From positions 682,001 through 746,000 of the forward strand of contig NZ_MZNT01000002.1 of assembly GCF_002042965.1 (NCBI RefSeq): a stretch of DNA of 64,000 bases, written 5' to 3'. This document shows positions 42,366 through 50,352 of this stretch, one piece after another (position 1 is the stretch's first letter; every line of letters starts with the position of its first letter). The translations under genes and the position numbers were made by a program. The notes beneath the pieces were generated by a model that saw only the letters and a list, made by a program, of their open reading frames with translations, had not been told where the DNA came from and made no database searches. Source of the DNA: Paenibacillus sp. 32352 (lineage in GTDB: Bacteria > Bacillota > Bacilli > Paenibacillales > NBRC-103111).

Positions 42366-42872
42366 GTGAGTAATCAGACATGGATTGAAATTTATAAGGC
42401 TGGTTTGCAGAGGTATACCATGGAGCAGCTAAGGCAGATCCCCGCGCCGGGGGTCTGGTCCCTCGGTCAGCTGTATAACCATGTGATTCTCACCGCCCTC
42501 GATTATCTTGACAAAGTAGAAATGTGTGCTGCTGCAAGGGAAGAGCAATCACTCGGGAAAACGGAGGGTGGCGAGCATTTGTTCCGGCTTGTCGGATTCC
42601 CGCCGGTTAAAATAAAGCTTCCGGACGGGCCGGAGAACTCCCCGAGCAATTCCGACAGCAAAGAAGACCTGATGCAGGGTCTGGGTCAAGTGATGAAAAG
42701 AATGAAGGAGTGGGAAGGGAAAATAAACCATCTGAACCCGAACTGCAAAATAAAGCATGATGGTTTCGGCTGGCTGAACGCACGGGAATGGTTTGCGCTT
42801 GTCGACATGCATTTCCGCCATCACCTTCGGCAGAAGAAGGAATTGGAACGAGAACTGGGGATAAGGGAATAA
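42366..42872 (+). CDS. DinB family protein
   Basis: The 168-residue, four-helix-bundle protein starts at GTG 42366 with AAAGGGGA upstream. It has GQLYNHVILTALDYLDK (first metal-binding His) and DMHFRHHLRQKKEL (the H-x3-H pair near the C-terminus), as in the DinB/YfiT group of metal-dependent proteins that often act as thiol-dependent transferases. The function is unknown. It is downstream of the MocR gene and upstream of the arylamine N-acetyltransferase gene. Confidence 0.85.
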   Translation: MSNQTWIEIYKAGLQRYTMEQLRQIPAPGVWSLGQLYNHVILTALDYLDKVEMCAAAREEQSLGKTEGGEHLFRLVGFPPVKIKLPDGPENSPSNSDSKEDLMQGLGQVMKRMKEWEGKINHLNPNCKIKHDGFGWLNAREWFALVDMHFRHHLRQKKELERELGIRE

Positions 42873-42992
42873 AAGTGTACCGGCACAGTTGTGTTGCTTA
42901 CGTATTGCCGAATCCTCTCTGCATCTCTACAATGAGACTACATGGCCGCCAGAACTCTGGTGGCAATTAGTAAAATCCGAGGTGATCCCCTG

Positions 42993-43865
42993 ATGTATCG
43001 CATGACAAGAGAGGAAATAAAAGCATATTTGAACAGGATAGGAATTAAGGAGGTGCAGCCGCCTACTAAGGAATATTTGTTTGCGCTGCATCAAGCTCAT
43101 GTGAACGCTCTTTCATGGCAGACCGTTGATATATTTGCAGGCAAACCGGCAGCGATAGGGTTCGAACAATCCGTCCGGCTTGTACTGAATGACAAGAGCG
43201 GATACTGCTTTCATCTGAACGGCGCATTCAGTTCGCTGCTTCATTCTTTAGGCTATAAGGTCCATTTGCACCGCGCCGGCGTGCAGCCGCTAGGGGAACA
43301 GCCGAGAGTGAATTCATTTCACTTGAGTCTGAGTGTTGACCTTGTGAATGAAGCGGAAGCAGAGGAGCAATGGATTGTTGACGTGGGGCTGGGTGATATG
43401 CCGTATGAGCCTATTCCGCTTCGTTACGGCATGTATGAGCAGGGGCCTTTGAGCTATAAGGTCGTTCAATCCGGCGTAGTGCCCCAGGGTTGGCGTCTCG
43501 TGCATGATCCGTTGGCTAATTTTGCCGGGGTAGACATTGATGCTGCCGTCCTGGAAAGCTTGGAGGAGTTTATGCCGAAGCATGAATTCTACAGCCGCTC
43601 TCCGGAATCACCGTGGGCACGTATCTTTCTGGTTAGGCAGAGAAATGCAAGTCAGAGTAACGAGCTGCGGGGCTGCATCTGGAGCAAGAGAGACAAGAAC
43701 GGTTTGGCTAAAGTCGAGGTGGCTAGCAAATCGGAGTGGCTGGAACTTTTGAACGATGTCTTCGGGGAGCGTCTTGCCGGTTACAGCGCCTTGGAGAAGG
43801 ATGACTTATGGAAAAGGGTGGAAGCCGCCCACGTCGAGTGGAAAGCTACTAGAGCTCTAAGTTAG
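42993..43865 (+). CDS. nat: Arylamine N-acetyltransferase
   Basis: The start is set at ATG 42993 (MYRMTREEIKAYLNRI) with GAGGTGAT upstream; the longer frame from 42942 is not family-like. The 290-residue protein has the catalytic triad: Cys in DKSGYCFHLNGAFSSLL, His in VNSFHLSLSV and Asp in WIVDVGLGD. NAT enzymes transfer acetyl or related acyl groups from CoA to arylamines or hydroxylamines; in Bacillales the true substrate is unknown. The R-x-G-G-x-C consensus is changed to D-K-S-G-Y-C, an atypical lead-in. It ends at a strong terminator. Confidence 0.87.
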   Translation: MYRMTREEIKAYLNRIGIKEVQPPTKEYLFALHQAHVNALSWQTVDIFAGKPAAIGFEQSVRLVLNDKSGYCFHLNGAFSSLLHSLGYKVHLHRAGVQPLGEQPRVNSFHLSLSVDLVNEAEAEEQWIVDVGLGDMPYEPIPLRYGMYEQGPLSYKVVQSGVVPQGWRLVHDPLANFAGVDIDAAVLESLEEFMPKHEFYSRSPESPWARIFLVRQRNASQSNELRGCIWSKRDKNGLAKVEVASKSEWLELLNDVFGERLAGYSALEKDDLWKRVEAAHVEWKATRALS

Positions 43866-43920
43866 ACCTTTATGGGTCTGGATAAGCCTGCAACAGTTAT
43901 GCTCAAGCATGTATAAAGGA

Positions 43921-43957
43921 AAAGGCCTGATCGCTACTAAACAGTCAGGCCTTTTTT
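43921..43957. terminator. Bidirectional terminator between NAT and GH105 genes
   Basis: AAAGGCCTGA (43921-43930) and TCAGGCCTTT (43945-43954) form a perfect stem with A and T runs outside, between convergent genes. Confidence 0.8.
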
Positions 43958-44012
43958 GCCGTTTTCCTTCACAAGGGCAGACTTGCTAGACAATTAGCCG
44001 GCCCTCATAAAC

Positions 44013-45059
44013 CTATATATATTCTGCCAAGAGCATCAATGCCAAGCCTTGACCGTACAGCGTGTCTTTGAATGGAATCCGATTATAATCCTCAACGCTA
44101 TCCTTCACTGGGGTTCCACCCGATACCCCGGCGACTCTGCCTTCTTCATCAATCTTGTCAACGATTGCCGAGGCCGTGCGGTCGGCGGCTTCAAGAAACT
44201 TCTTGTCCAGAAGGCCGCACTCGATAGCTCGAATAATTCCTGCCGCTATGCCGGCACTCCCCGATGTCTCTTCATAGAAATCAGGCCGATCCAGGACGGT
44301 GTGCCATAATCCGCCCTCGTTCTGGTAACCGATCAATCCGTTCATCAGGCGAACATACCGGTCATGCAGCCCGGGAGGAATGTCCACGAGATGGATGATG
44401 CTTTGCAGAATACAAGGCAAGCCAAGAGCCACCCAGGCATTCGCCCGTGTCCAACGGGCCGCAGACATGTGGCTGCGCTCCCCGCAGTTCCAGCCGTGAA
44501 AGAGCACGCCGGTCGTATCGTCCTGAAGCAATCGAAGGTGCAATTCCAACTGGAGCAACGCTTCCAGTGCAATTTCCTTCGAATTCAGCAATTTCGCTGC
44601 CTCAGCCATGAAGAATACGGCCATATAGACCGTGTCCGCCCACACTTGCTCCGGAAACAACGCATTCTCAGTGACGGTATGCTCCAGCGCTCCTTCGCGG
44701 GTTCGAGGCGCTTCATGAAGAAGCCAGCAGGTGACCGCTTGAACGTCCTCCTTGTAGCTTTCCTTTGGATTCAAATTATACAAGGCTGGTAAAATGGTAT
44801 AGGGGGCAGTGGAATTCACGGTTCGGTGAAGCCGTGATTTATCGCCATTACGGATTGCCCAGTCCGTCAAATAGCGGAGCAGTTCGTTGTGCCCGGTTTT
44901 CTCATAATATCGCAGAATCGATATGACCCCGACTCCGGGAATCCAATCCCACAGATCCATCTTCATGCGAGTATCCGCTGATTTACCGGAAATCATAAAC
45001 GCATAGACGGAAGCGGCTTTAGTTTGGGCCAAATCAGATGAAATAGCATAATTTCGCAA
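44013..45059 (-). CDS. Glycoside hydrolase family 88/105 unsaturated glucuronyl/rhamnogalacturonyl hydrolase
   Basis: The protein of about 348 residues is an alpha/alpha six-barrel with WADTVYMAVFFMAEAA, HGWNCGERSHMSAARWTRAN, NEGGLWHTVLDRPDFYEETS and SAGIAAGIIRAIECGLL, the features of YteR/YesR-type enzymes. The catalytic Asp lies in the WADT segment. They remove unsaturated uronate from pectin-derived oligosaccharides in the cytoplasm. TTG 45074 lies within the GGAGGG ribosome binding site, so the in-frame TTG 45059 (RNYAISSDLAQ) is the likelier start. It is divergent from a sugar-binding lipoprotein. Confidence 0.88.
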   Translation of the reverse strand: MRNYAISSDLAQTKAASVYAFMISGKSADTRMKMDLWDWIPGVGVISILRYYEKTGHNELLRYLTDWAIRNGDKSRLHRTVNSTAPYTILPALYNLNPKESYKEDVQAVTCWLLHEAPRTREGALEHTVTENALFPEQVWADTVYMAVFFMAEAAKLLNSKEIALEALLQLELHLRLLQDDTTGVLFHGWNCGERSHMSAARWTRANAWVALGLPCILQSIIHLVDIPPGLHDRYVRLMNGLIGYQNEGGLWHTVLDRPDFYEETSGSAGIAAGIIRAIECGLLDKKFLEAADRTASAIVDKIDEEGRVAGVSGGTPVKDSVEDYNRIPFKDTLYGQGLALMLLAEYI

Positions 45060-45146
45060 ATACAGTCCCTCCAAATGATAAAGGATTCATTTCTCCTTCA
45101 TTATATAAAAAAGACTGCCTGCATACTTTCGCTATGTTGTTTGAAT

Positions 45147-45262
45147 TTATAGGAATATTGCGCTGGTGCGATCCGCATTTCATAGAATTAGTATAGGGGT
45201 TAAAGCCAATAACGGATATAACAGCTTGCTAGTTGCTGATGAAGATAGCAATATTCCTATAA
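45147..45262. promoter_or_regulatory. 15-bp inverted repeat pair between GH105 and the solute-binding protein gene
   Basis: TTATAGGAATATTGC (45147-45161) and its exact reverse complement GCAATATTCCTATAA (45248-45262) are 86 bases apart in the 312-base divergent interval. The arms face opposite ways, one toward each gene, as expected of a shared regulator acting on both promoters. The interval holds no gene. Confidence 0.55.
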
Positions 45263-45300
45263 TTCATCGCAAGATGAATGAAGATTCCCCGGCTTGCCTT

Positions 45301-45336
45301 TGATATAATAAAGCCATAGAAATTAAAGCGCTTACA
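45301..45336 (+). promoter_or_regulatory. Extended -10 promoter and cre site of the solute-binding protein gene
   Basis: TGATATAAT (45301-45309) is an extended -10 box. TTAAAGCGCTTACA (45323-45336) matches the CcpA cre consensus TGWAANCGNTNWCA at 13 of 14 positions and lies just after the expected start site, where it would give carbon catabolite repression. Confidence 0.65.
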
Positions 45337-45371
45337 GAGAGTCTGTCGCAAATTAAGGGGGAACCATTTGT

Positions 45372-46670
45372 ATGAAAAAGAAATTATTGGTTATTGCCGC
45401 TTCGTTAGCCGCACTATGCGCACTATCCGCTTGCTCAGGAGGGAAGGGCGCACAGGAGAATGCCGGTACGGGTTCGCCGCAGGCAGAGTCCAAACCGGTT
45501 ACCATCAAAATATACCAGTGGGTCGCCGTATCGGATGAACAATGGCAGCAGCTTTTCGTAGAACCTGTGAAAAAGAAATATCCTCACATCACCTTAGAGC
45601 AAGTAGTGAGAGGCAAGGGAACCAACCCGGATGAATTGGTTGCTTCAGGTGAATTTCCGGACATTTTCACCATCACGAACGATATTCGAACCTATGCGAA
45701 CCTTGGTCTAACCCAGGACATGGGCCCATTAATGAAAAAGGAAAATATGGATATAAGCAAATTTGATCCGGCCTTTACTGAGAGAAGCAAGGTGGATGGC
45801 CAGCTTGTTGCATTTCCTTTTTACAGCAGTCCTACCGCTTTATATTATAATAAAGATATCTTTGATAAGTTTGCCGTTCCTTATCCGAAGGACGGGATGT
45901 ACTGGGAGGATATCATCAATCTTGCCAAGCAGGTCTCGAAGACGGATGCCGGCTTTCAATATAAAGGGATGCATCCGCAAAGCATATTTGCTATGAAGGG
46001 CGGGCTGCCGATTGATCTGCTGGATGCCAAGACCGACGCACCGACCATCAACAATGATCAATGGAAGCAGCTGTTGACCCTATATTCGAATCTGGTGATG
46101 ATTCCGGGCAACGAGCCTAAGGGCGGAGCTTTTGCAGATGTAGTGAACGCCTTTGTCAAGGATAAAAACACGGCAATGGTCATTTCCAATATGATGCCGT
46201 CCCTTCAGGAGGCTTCCAAGAACGGGTTGAACTGGGACATGGTGCAGCTTCCAAGCTACAAAGGCTACGACGGCCTTAAGGGTTTGGGAGATACGATGTA
46301 TGTAGGGATTAACAAGGTCAGCAAAAATCAGGACGATGCCATGAAGGTCCTTTCTGTCCTCACATCAGAGGAAGTACAGTCGACGATGGCCAAGAAATAC
46401 GGATATTATCCGGTGTTATCGAGTAAAGCAGTTAAAGATTCATTCGGTACCGAAATGGAATTCCTGAAAGGGAAAAATGTCCAGGCTATCTACAAAGGAC
46501 AGATCGCTCCGTATATGCCGAGCTCAACGTATTCCAGCCATGTGGATGTTCGTAAAATATTTAACGCGAAAGTAGCGGACGTTGTGGCAGGCAAAAAAGA
46601 TGTGAACACCGCGCTGCGTGAAGCAGACGAGGAGATTACCAAGATCATGCCGCAAATCAAACAAAAATAG
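45372..46670 (+). CDS. Extracellular solute-binding protein, family 1 (sugar ABC lipoprotein)
   Basis: The 432-residue precursor has a lipobox LSACS (Cys near residue 21) and a family 1 sugar-binding fold with ALYYNKDIFDKFAVPYPKDG, as in the lipoprotein at 14401. The two align along most of their length, so they are paralogues. It lies outside the cell, membrane-anchored. No permease genes follow. Being divergent from the GH105 hydrolase and sharing an inverted repeat with it, it probably binds an unsaturated pectin or glycosaminoglycan fragment, or an inducer. AAGGGGG precedes the ATG. Confidence 0.88.
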   Translation: MKKKLLVIAASLAALCALSACSGGKGAQENAGTGSPQAESKPVTIKIYQWVAVSDEQWQQLFVEPVKKKYPHITLEQVVRGKGTNPDELVASGEFPDIFTITNDIRTYANLGLTQDMGPLMKKENMDISKFDPAFTERSKVDGQLVAFPFYSSPTALYYNKDIFDKFAVPYPKDGMYWEDIINLAKQVSKTDAGFQYKGMHPQSIFAMKGGLPIDLLDAKTDAPTINNDQWKQLLTLYSNLVMIPGNEPKGGAFADVVNAFVKDKNTAMVISNMMPSLQEASKNGLNWDMVQLPSYKGYDGLKGLGDTMYVGINKVSKNQDDAMKVLSVLTSEEVQSTMAKKYGYYPVLSSKAVKDSFGTEMEFLKGKNVQAIYKGQIAPYMPSSTYSSHVDVRKIFNAKVADVVAGKKDVNTALREADEEITKIMPQIKQK

Positions 46671-46689
46671 GGATTACAAAGACAAGGAT

Positions 46690-46717
46690 TCAGCCTTAGA
46701 GGCTGGGTCTTTTTTTC
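46690..46717 (+). terminator. Rho-independent terminator
   Basis: CAGCC (46691-46695) and GGCTG (46701-46705) with the flanking GATT/GGTC partial pairing are followed by seven T. Confidence 0.65.
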
Positions 46718-46860
46718 TATGCGCTTCTCAAATAAGGATGATATTTTATCCCTATACTGATTTTTTCCATAAACATCCTGGCAAGAGTTATGTTATATTT
46801 TGGATAAACGAAAGCAGGTAGAGTTCCTATAACCGCAGTTGAGGAAAGGATGACAGGTTC

Positions 46861-47685
46861 ATGTCCATTGTGATTACCGGAGCGAATGGCCAATTGGGAA
46901 GTCTGGTTATCCAAGAGCTGTTACAAAGAATCGATGCAAAACAAATCATTGCTTGTATAAGGGACGCCGAGCGTGGAAAGTCACTGGAGGAGCTCGGTAT
47001 AGAGTTACGATACTGCGACTACGACCGCCCGGAATCGCTGCCGGCTGCCTTGAGAGGAGCGAAGCAGCTGTTATTCATTTCCAGCTCACACCAGGACGAT
47101 GCCGTACGGTTGCTCCAGCATGAGCGGGTAATTGAAGCTGCTAAGCAAGCGCAGGTTCAGCATATCGCTTATACCAGCTTTGCCTATGCGGAACAAGGCT
47201 CGATTTCGCTGACACAACTGCATGTGAACACGGAGCGGGCTATTGCTGCATCAGGCATCCCTTATACGATTTTTCGCAATGCGCTGTATACAGATATTGT
47301 CAAAGTCTTCGGCCTAGATGCGGCCATTGCTTCAGGAGAGCTGGTTGTGCCTCCCGGCGAGTGGACATTCAATACAGTAACCAGAGAGGATCTTGCTGCC
47401 GCCATAGCAGCGGTTCTTTGCGAACCTCTAAATCAAGGGAGAAGCTATGAGCTTACGGCTTCACAATCGTGGACCATGGAGGATCTGTCGTCAGCAATAT
47501 CCGAGCTTGCAGGGAAAACCATATCGGTTCGCAGGGACGCGCAGATGAAGCACTGGGTCTTCGGATTTCTAAGCCAAATCAATACAGTCTCCACTTCAAA
47601 CGATTTGCAAACCGTTCTGGGAAGACCTGCTATATCACTAAAGGAGACCCTGCGCCAATTCGTGGAGGATACCAAAGGGATCTAG
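46861..47685 (+). CDS. NmrA-like NAD(P)H-binding protein (QorB-type quinone oxidoreductase)
   Basis: The 274-residue atypical SDR starts IVITGANGQLGSLVIQELL (T-G-A-x-G-x-x-G cofactor loop). It lacks the YxxxK pair at the usual place but has HIAYTSFAYAEQGSISLTQL and FRNALYTDIV, as in QorB and NmrA-like proteins that bind NADPH and reduce quinones or sense redox. GAAAGGATGACAGG lies before the ATG. A longer open frame in another phase overlaps its 3' end and belongs to the next gene. Confidence 0.87.
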   Translation: MSIVITGANGQLGSLVIQELLQRIDAKQIIACIRDAERGKSLEELGIELRYCDYDRPESLPAALRGAKQLLFISSSHQDDAVRLLQHERVIEAAKQAQVQHIAYTSFAYAEQGSISLTQLHVNTERAIAASGIPYTIFRNALYTDIVKVFGLDAAIASGELVVPPGEWTFNTVTREDLAAAIAAVLCEPLNQGRSYELTASQSWTMEDLSSAISELAGKTISVRRDAQMKHWVFGFLSQINTVSTSNDLQTVLGRPAISLKETLRQFVEDTKGI

Positions 47686-47816
47686 CATTACTTCAGCAAA
47701 TGTCAGAAAGAAGTCATCCCTGCCAGCACATCCTGCCCAGCAGTTCTGATACAATAAGAATCAAAATGCGGCATCAGCGACATTGGAGCGTTGTGGTAGA
47801 AGAGGGGAATTTAGGT

Positions 47817-48452
47817 ATGTTCAGCGGCAGGCGTTGGTATGGACTCGTAGTACTCATCATGGTCATCGATCTCATTTATGTGATGTATATGAATTATATC
47901 CATGATCCGTTTGCAGCTGAATTTCTGAAGCATAAGATTGGTCTGAAAAAAGAGGTTCAGCTTCCGCTATGGCTTCATGTGTTGTATGTCCATATAGGCT
48001 TTGCTTGTCTGGCAATGATAACGGGCGCCCTTAACTTCTCGCAAAGATTGTTGAGCCGGCATCGCCGATTCCATCGCATCAATGGATACGTGTACCTGGT
48101 TTCCATTTTACTCGTCGACCTGACCTCAGGGTATATGGCACCTTATGCAACAGGCGGCAGGATGAATAGCATAGCATTCAACCTGTTGAATCTGCTGTGG
48201 CCGATTTTTACTGTCGGGGCCATAGTGCACATCAAAAAGAAACGGCTTATCAAGCATCGGGAATGGATGATGAGGAGCTATGCGCTTTGCTTCACCAATT
48301 TTCTGACTCACCTTATTACGGCTGTAATATCACGTGGATTCGGATGGACTTATCCAGCCAGTTATTCGATAGGGGTATACGGAGCTGTCATTTTGCTGCT
48401 ATTAGCCCCGGAGCTCCTTATTCGACGACAGCGAAAACATCGTGAACCATAA
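47817..48452 (+). CDS. DUF2306 family integral membrane protein
   Basis: The protein of about 211 residues starts at ATG 47817 (MFSGRRWYGLVVLIMVIDLI) after AGAGGGGA. It has six predicted membrane helices and the family blocks LLSRHRRFHRINGYVYLVS and KKRLIKHREWMMRSYALCF, in which paired His and basic residues sit at helix ends. DUF2306 proteins are distant relatives of heme-binding membrane proteins, but no function is established. The open frame extends back to 47469, yet that part overlaps the NmrA-like gene and lacks hydrophobic or family sequence. Confidence 0.8.
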   Translation: MFSGRRWYGLVVLIMVIDLIYVMYMNYIHDPFAAEFLKHKIGLKKEVQLPLWLHVLYVHIGFACLAMITGALNFSQRLLSRHRRFHRINGYVYLVSILLVDLTSGYMAPYATGGRMNSIAFNLLNLLWPIFTVGAIVHIKKKRLIKHREWMMRSYALCFTNFLTHLITAVISRGFGWTYPASYSIGVYGAVILLLLAPELLIRRQRKHREP

Positions 48453-48503
48453 GACACTGCCGCCTTTAGGGTTAGTACACGAAGGGACGGAGGGATCGGG
48501 CCT

Positions 48504-49139
48504 ATGCAACAATCGAACAATATTCTAGGCAAAGTGACCTGCTTTATAACAAGGGAGCGGAATGGCGAAGCCGAGCTGCTCCTTTTCCGGCATCCGAATG
48601 CTGGCATTCAATTGCCTGCGGGAACTGTTGAATTCGATGAAGAGTTTAAGGATGCGGCTCTGCGCGAAGCCTTAGAAGAGACCGGGTTAGAGGAGTTCGG
48701 TTCATGTGAATACATCGGAGAACAGAAGCTTCGGCTTCCAGGTGACAAATATGCAACCTTTCATAACGCCAAGGTTTACTCAAGACCGGACTTTATGAGC
48801 TCCCATTGGGCCGAGATAAGAAGGGGCATTCAGGTGGATTACGTTCGCGAACAGGGGGAATTCGTCCAGATATCTTACATAGAAGAGGACCAGTATCCGG
48901 ATCCGAACTATATCTCCTATCAAATTACGGGTTGGGTGGACCGTAAGGATCTGGCAAGTGAGGTATTGCGGAGGTTTTATCATTTGCGCAGCAATTGCAA
49001 CAGGGATGAATGGGAGATGGAAGCAGATCATCATGTATTCCGTTTGTTCTGGGCTCCGATGAGCAGATTGCCCGACATTGTAGCGCCGCAGCAGCGGTGG
49101 GTTCATTATGTAACCGAGGAGCTGCGCTATTCATTCTAG
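48504..49139 (+). CDS. NUDIX hydrolase
   Basis: The 211-residue protein has a Nudix box in LPAGTVEFDEEFKDAALREA then LEETGLEEFG, with R-E-x-x-E-E-x-G intact, so it should cleave a nucleoside diphosphate linked to another group. The C-terminal 80 residues (VFRLFWAPMSRLPDIVAPQQ) are an extra extension found in related Paenibacillus proteins. The substrate is unknown. GGAGGG precedes the ATG. Confidence 0.87.
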   Translation: MQQSNNILGKVTCFITRERNGEAELLLFRHPNAGIQLPAGTVEFDEEFKDAALREALEETGLEEFGSCEYIGEQKLRLPGDKYATFHNAKVYSRPDFMSSHWAEIRRGIQVDYVREQGEFVQISYIEEDQYPDPNYISYQITGWVDRKDLASEVLRRFYHLRSNCNRDEWEMEADHHVFRLFWAPMSRLPDIVAPQQRWVHYVTEELRYSF

Positions 49140-49150
49140 AGGATAAGAAG

Positions 49151-49210
49151 CCCCCCACAAAATACCTGAATCCGCCTCGGAGCTATGGCTTTGTTTTGTA
49201 GGGGGGGGGG
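49151..49210. repeat. Inverted C/G-rich pair ending in a ten-G homopolymer
   Basis: CCCCCCACAAAA (49151-49162) can pair with TTTTGTAGGGGGG (from 49194) apart from one bulged A. The right arm runs into ten consecutive G at 49201-49210. The structure lies just after the Nudix gene and might be a terminator-like hairpin, but it lacks a T tail. The tract length could also be a sequencing error. Confidence 0.6.
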
Positions 49211-49303
49211 TATGAATCAGGAAATTTTCACCGAAATTTAAATCCGAGTAAAACAATCCGAAAAAAAGGATAGCTTTTTCACAATACCTATGTTATTGTA
49301 GTT

Positions 49304-49321
49304 TTGTAATTCCTATTACAA
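49304..49321. promoter_or_regulatory. Inverted-repeat operator before the RHH-ankyrin gene
   Basis: TTGTAAT (49304-49310) and ATTACAA (49315-49321) are perfect 7-base arms around TCCT, ending 17 bases before the start. A second, looser dyad ACAATA/TATTGT lies just upstream (about 49281-49299). The spacing suits tandem binding by a ribbon-helix-helix dimer, so autoregulation is likely. Confidence 0.55.
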
Positions 49322-49338
49322 CTTTACAGGAGCTGTAC

Positions 49339-50196
49339 ATGCCAAAGAAAAAAAATAGCGTTGTGCTTTCCATCCGCTTAGATGAGCAGGCTATCCAGGC
49401 TGTCGATCTACTCGTTGAATCCGGACTGGAAACCAATCGTTCAAGAGCGGTCTCGCATCTTGTATCCAAGGGCATTCAAGCCTCGGAAGAGCTGCTCAAG
49501 AAGGCTCAGGTTCTTGCGGATCATGTACATCAGCTTAGAAACGAGATGCTCGAGGCTGTCACGCATAATAATCTCAAGAAGGTGACAGAGCTTATCGGGA
49601 AAGATTCCTCCCTAGTCAATGCAAGCAACAGCAAGGGAGAGACAGCCGTGCTTATCGCAACCTACATGCGTGCTAACGACATTAAGGAGCTGCTGATCAA
49701 TCACGGTGCCGAGCTGAATATTTTTGAGGCGGCGGCAGTCGGGAACACGACACGAGTGAAGAAGCTGCTGCAGCAAGCTCCGGAGTTGATTTCGGCCTAC
49801 GGGCCGGACGGGTTTCAGCCGCTTTCGATGGCGGCGCATTTCGGCAATACCGAGACAGTGAAGCTGCTGCTTGATCTCGGGGCGGATGTAAACGCAAGAA
49901 GCAAGGACGGCAGCCTGAACAATATGGCGATCCATGCAGCTATCATGGGGAATTATGAGCATATTATCCAAATGCTGATCCAGTATGGCGCTGATGTTCA
50001 TGCCAAATGTGAAGGCAGCTTACGTTCAGGTTACACGGTGCTGCATGTTGCTGCTTATTTCGGACGTGATTCTCTTGTTAAGCTGTTTTTGGAGTATGGG
50101 GTTGACCCGACAATGAAGAATGCGGATGGCGAGACAGCACATCAAATCGCAGTACATAAAGGGCATCTGCTCACCGCAGCGCTCTTGGGGCCTTAA
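49339..50196 (+). CDS. Ribbon-helix-helix / ankyrin repeat fusion protein
   Basis: The 285-residue protein opens with a ribbon-helix-helix DNA-binding domain (residues about 8-50, VVLSIRLDEQAIQAVDLLVE, then TNRSRAVSHLVSKGI). A short helix leads to about six ankyrin repeats (residues about 75-285), such as GFQPLSMAAHFGNTETVKLL, then LDLGADVNA, YTVLHVAAYFGRDSLVKLFL and GETAHQIAVHKGHL. No signal peptide is present. The RHH strand would bind DNA as a dimer while the ankyrin array binds a protein partner. CAGGAGC precedes the ATG. The combination suggests a protein-responsive repressor; that is inference. Confidence 0.85.
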   Translation: MPKKKNSVVLSIRLDEQAIQAVDLLVESGLETNRSRAVSHLVSKGIQASEELLKKAQVLADHVHQLRNEMLEAVTHNNLKKVTELIGKDSSLVNASNSKGETAVLIATYMRANDIKELLINHGAELNIFEAAAVGNTTRVKKLLQQAPELISAYGPDGFQPLSMAAHFGNTETVKLLLDLGADVNARSKDGSLNNMAIHAAIMGNYEHIIQMLIQYGADVHAKCEGSLRSGYTVLHVAAYFGRDSLVKLFLEYGVDPTMKNADGETAHQIAVHKGHLLTAALLGP

Positions 50197-50231
50197 GGGT
50201 CAAAGCAAGTAAGCCGGAGGACTTTTTTGCC

Positions 50232-50260
50232 ATTAATCCCACTTATATGATGGGAATAAT
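50232..50260. promoter_or_regulatory. CymR-box-like inverted repeat upstream of the organosulfur operon
   Basis: ATTAATCCCA (50232-50241) and TGGGAATAAT (50251-50260) are arms matching at 9 of 10 positions around nine bases. The sequence resembles the binding box of CymR, the cysteine-metabolism repressor of Bacillales, as I remember it (TAAT-x-CC ... GGAAT core). It overlaps a possible promoter (TAATAT near 50257) for the sulfur genes that start at 50353. Confidence 0.5.
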
Positions 50261-50278
50261 ATAGATTTTATCTACCGG

Positions 50279-50328
50279 ACAGCCGGAGAGACACTTGTTG
50301 GTTCAGTGTGTCTTTCTGGCTGTTTTTT
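50279..50328 (+). terminator. Long terminator-type hairpin before the organosulfur operon
   Basis: ACAGCCGGAGAGACACT pairs with AGTGTGTCTTTCTGGCTGT and is followed by six T. It lies between the CymR-like box and the first gene. It may simply end the RHH-ankyrin transcript, or act as an attenuator in the leader of the operon. Confidence 0.65.
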
Positions 50329-50352
50329 ATTTTGGGAATGGGGGAGTTTTCG

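Noticed and set aside
47469..47816. N-terminal extension of the DUF2306 frame
   Set aside because: It overlaps the NmrA-like gene in another phase, is not hydrophobic, and a good ribosome binding site precedes the ATG at 47817.
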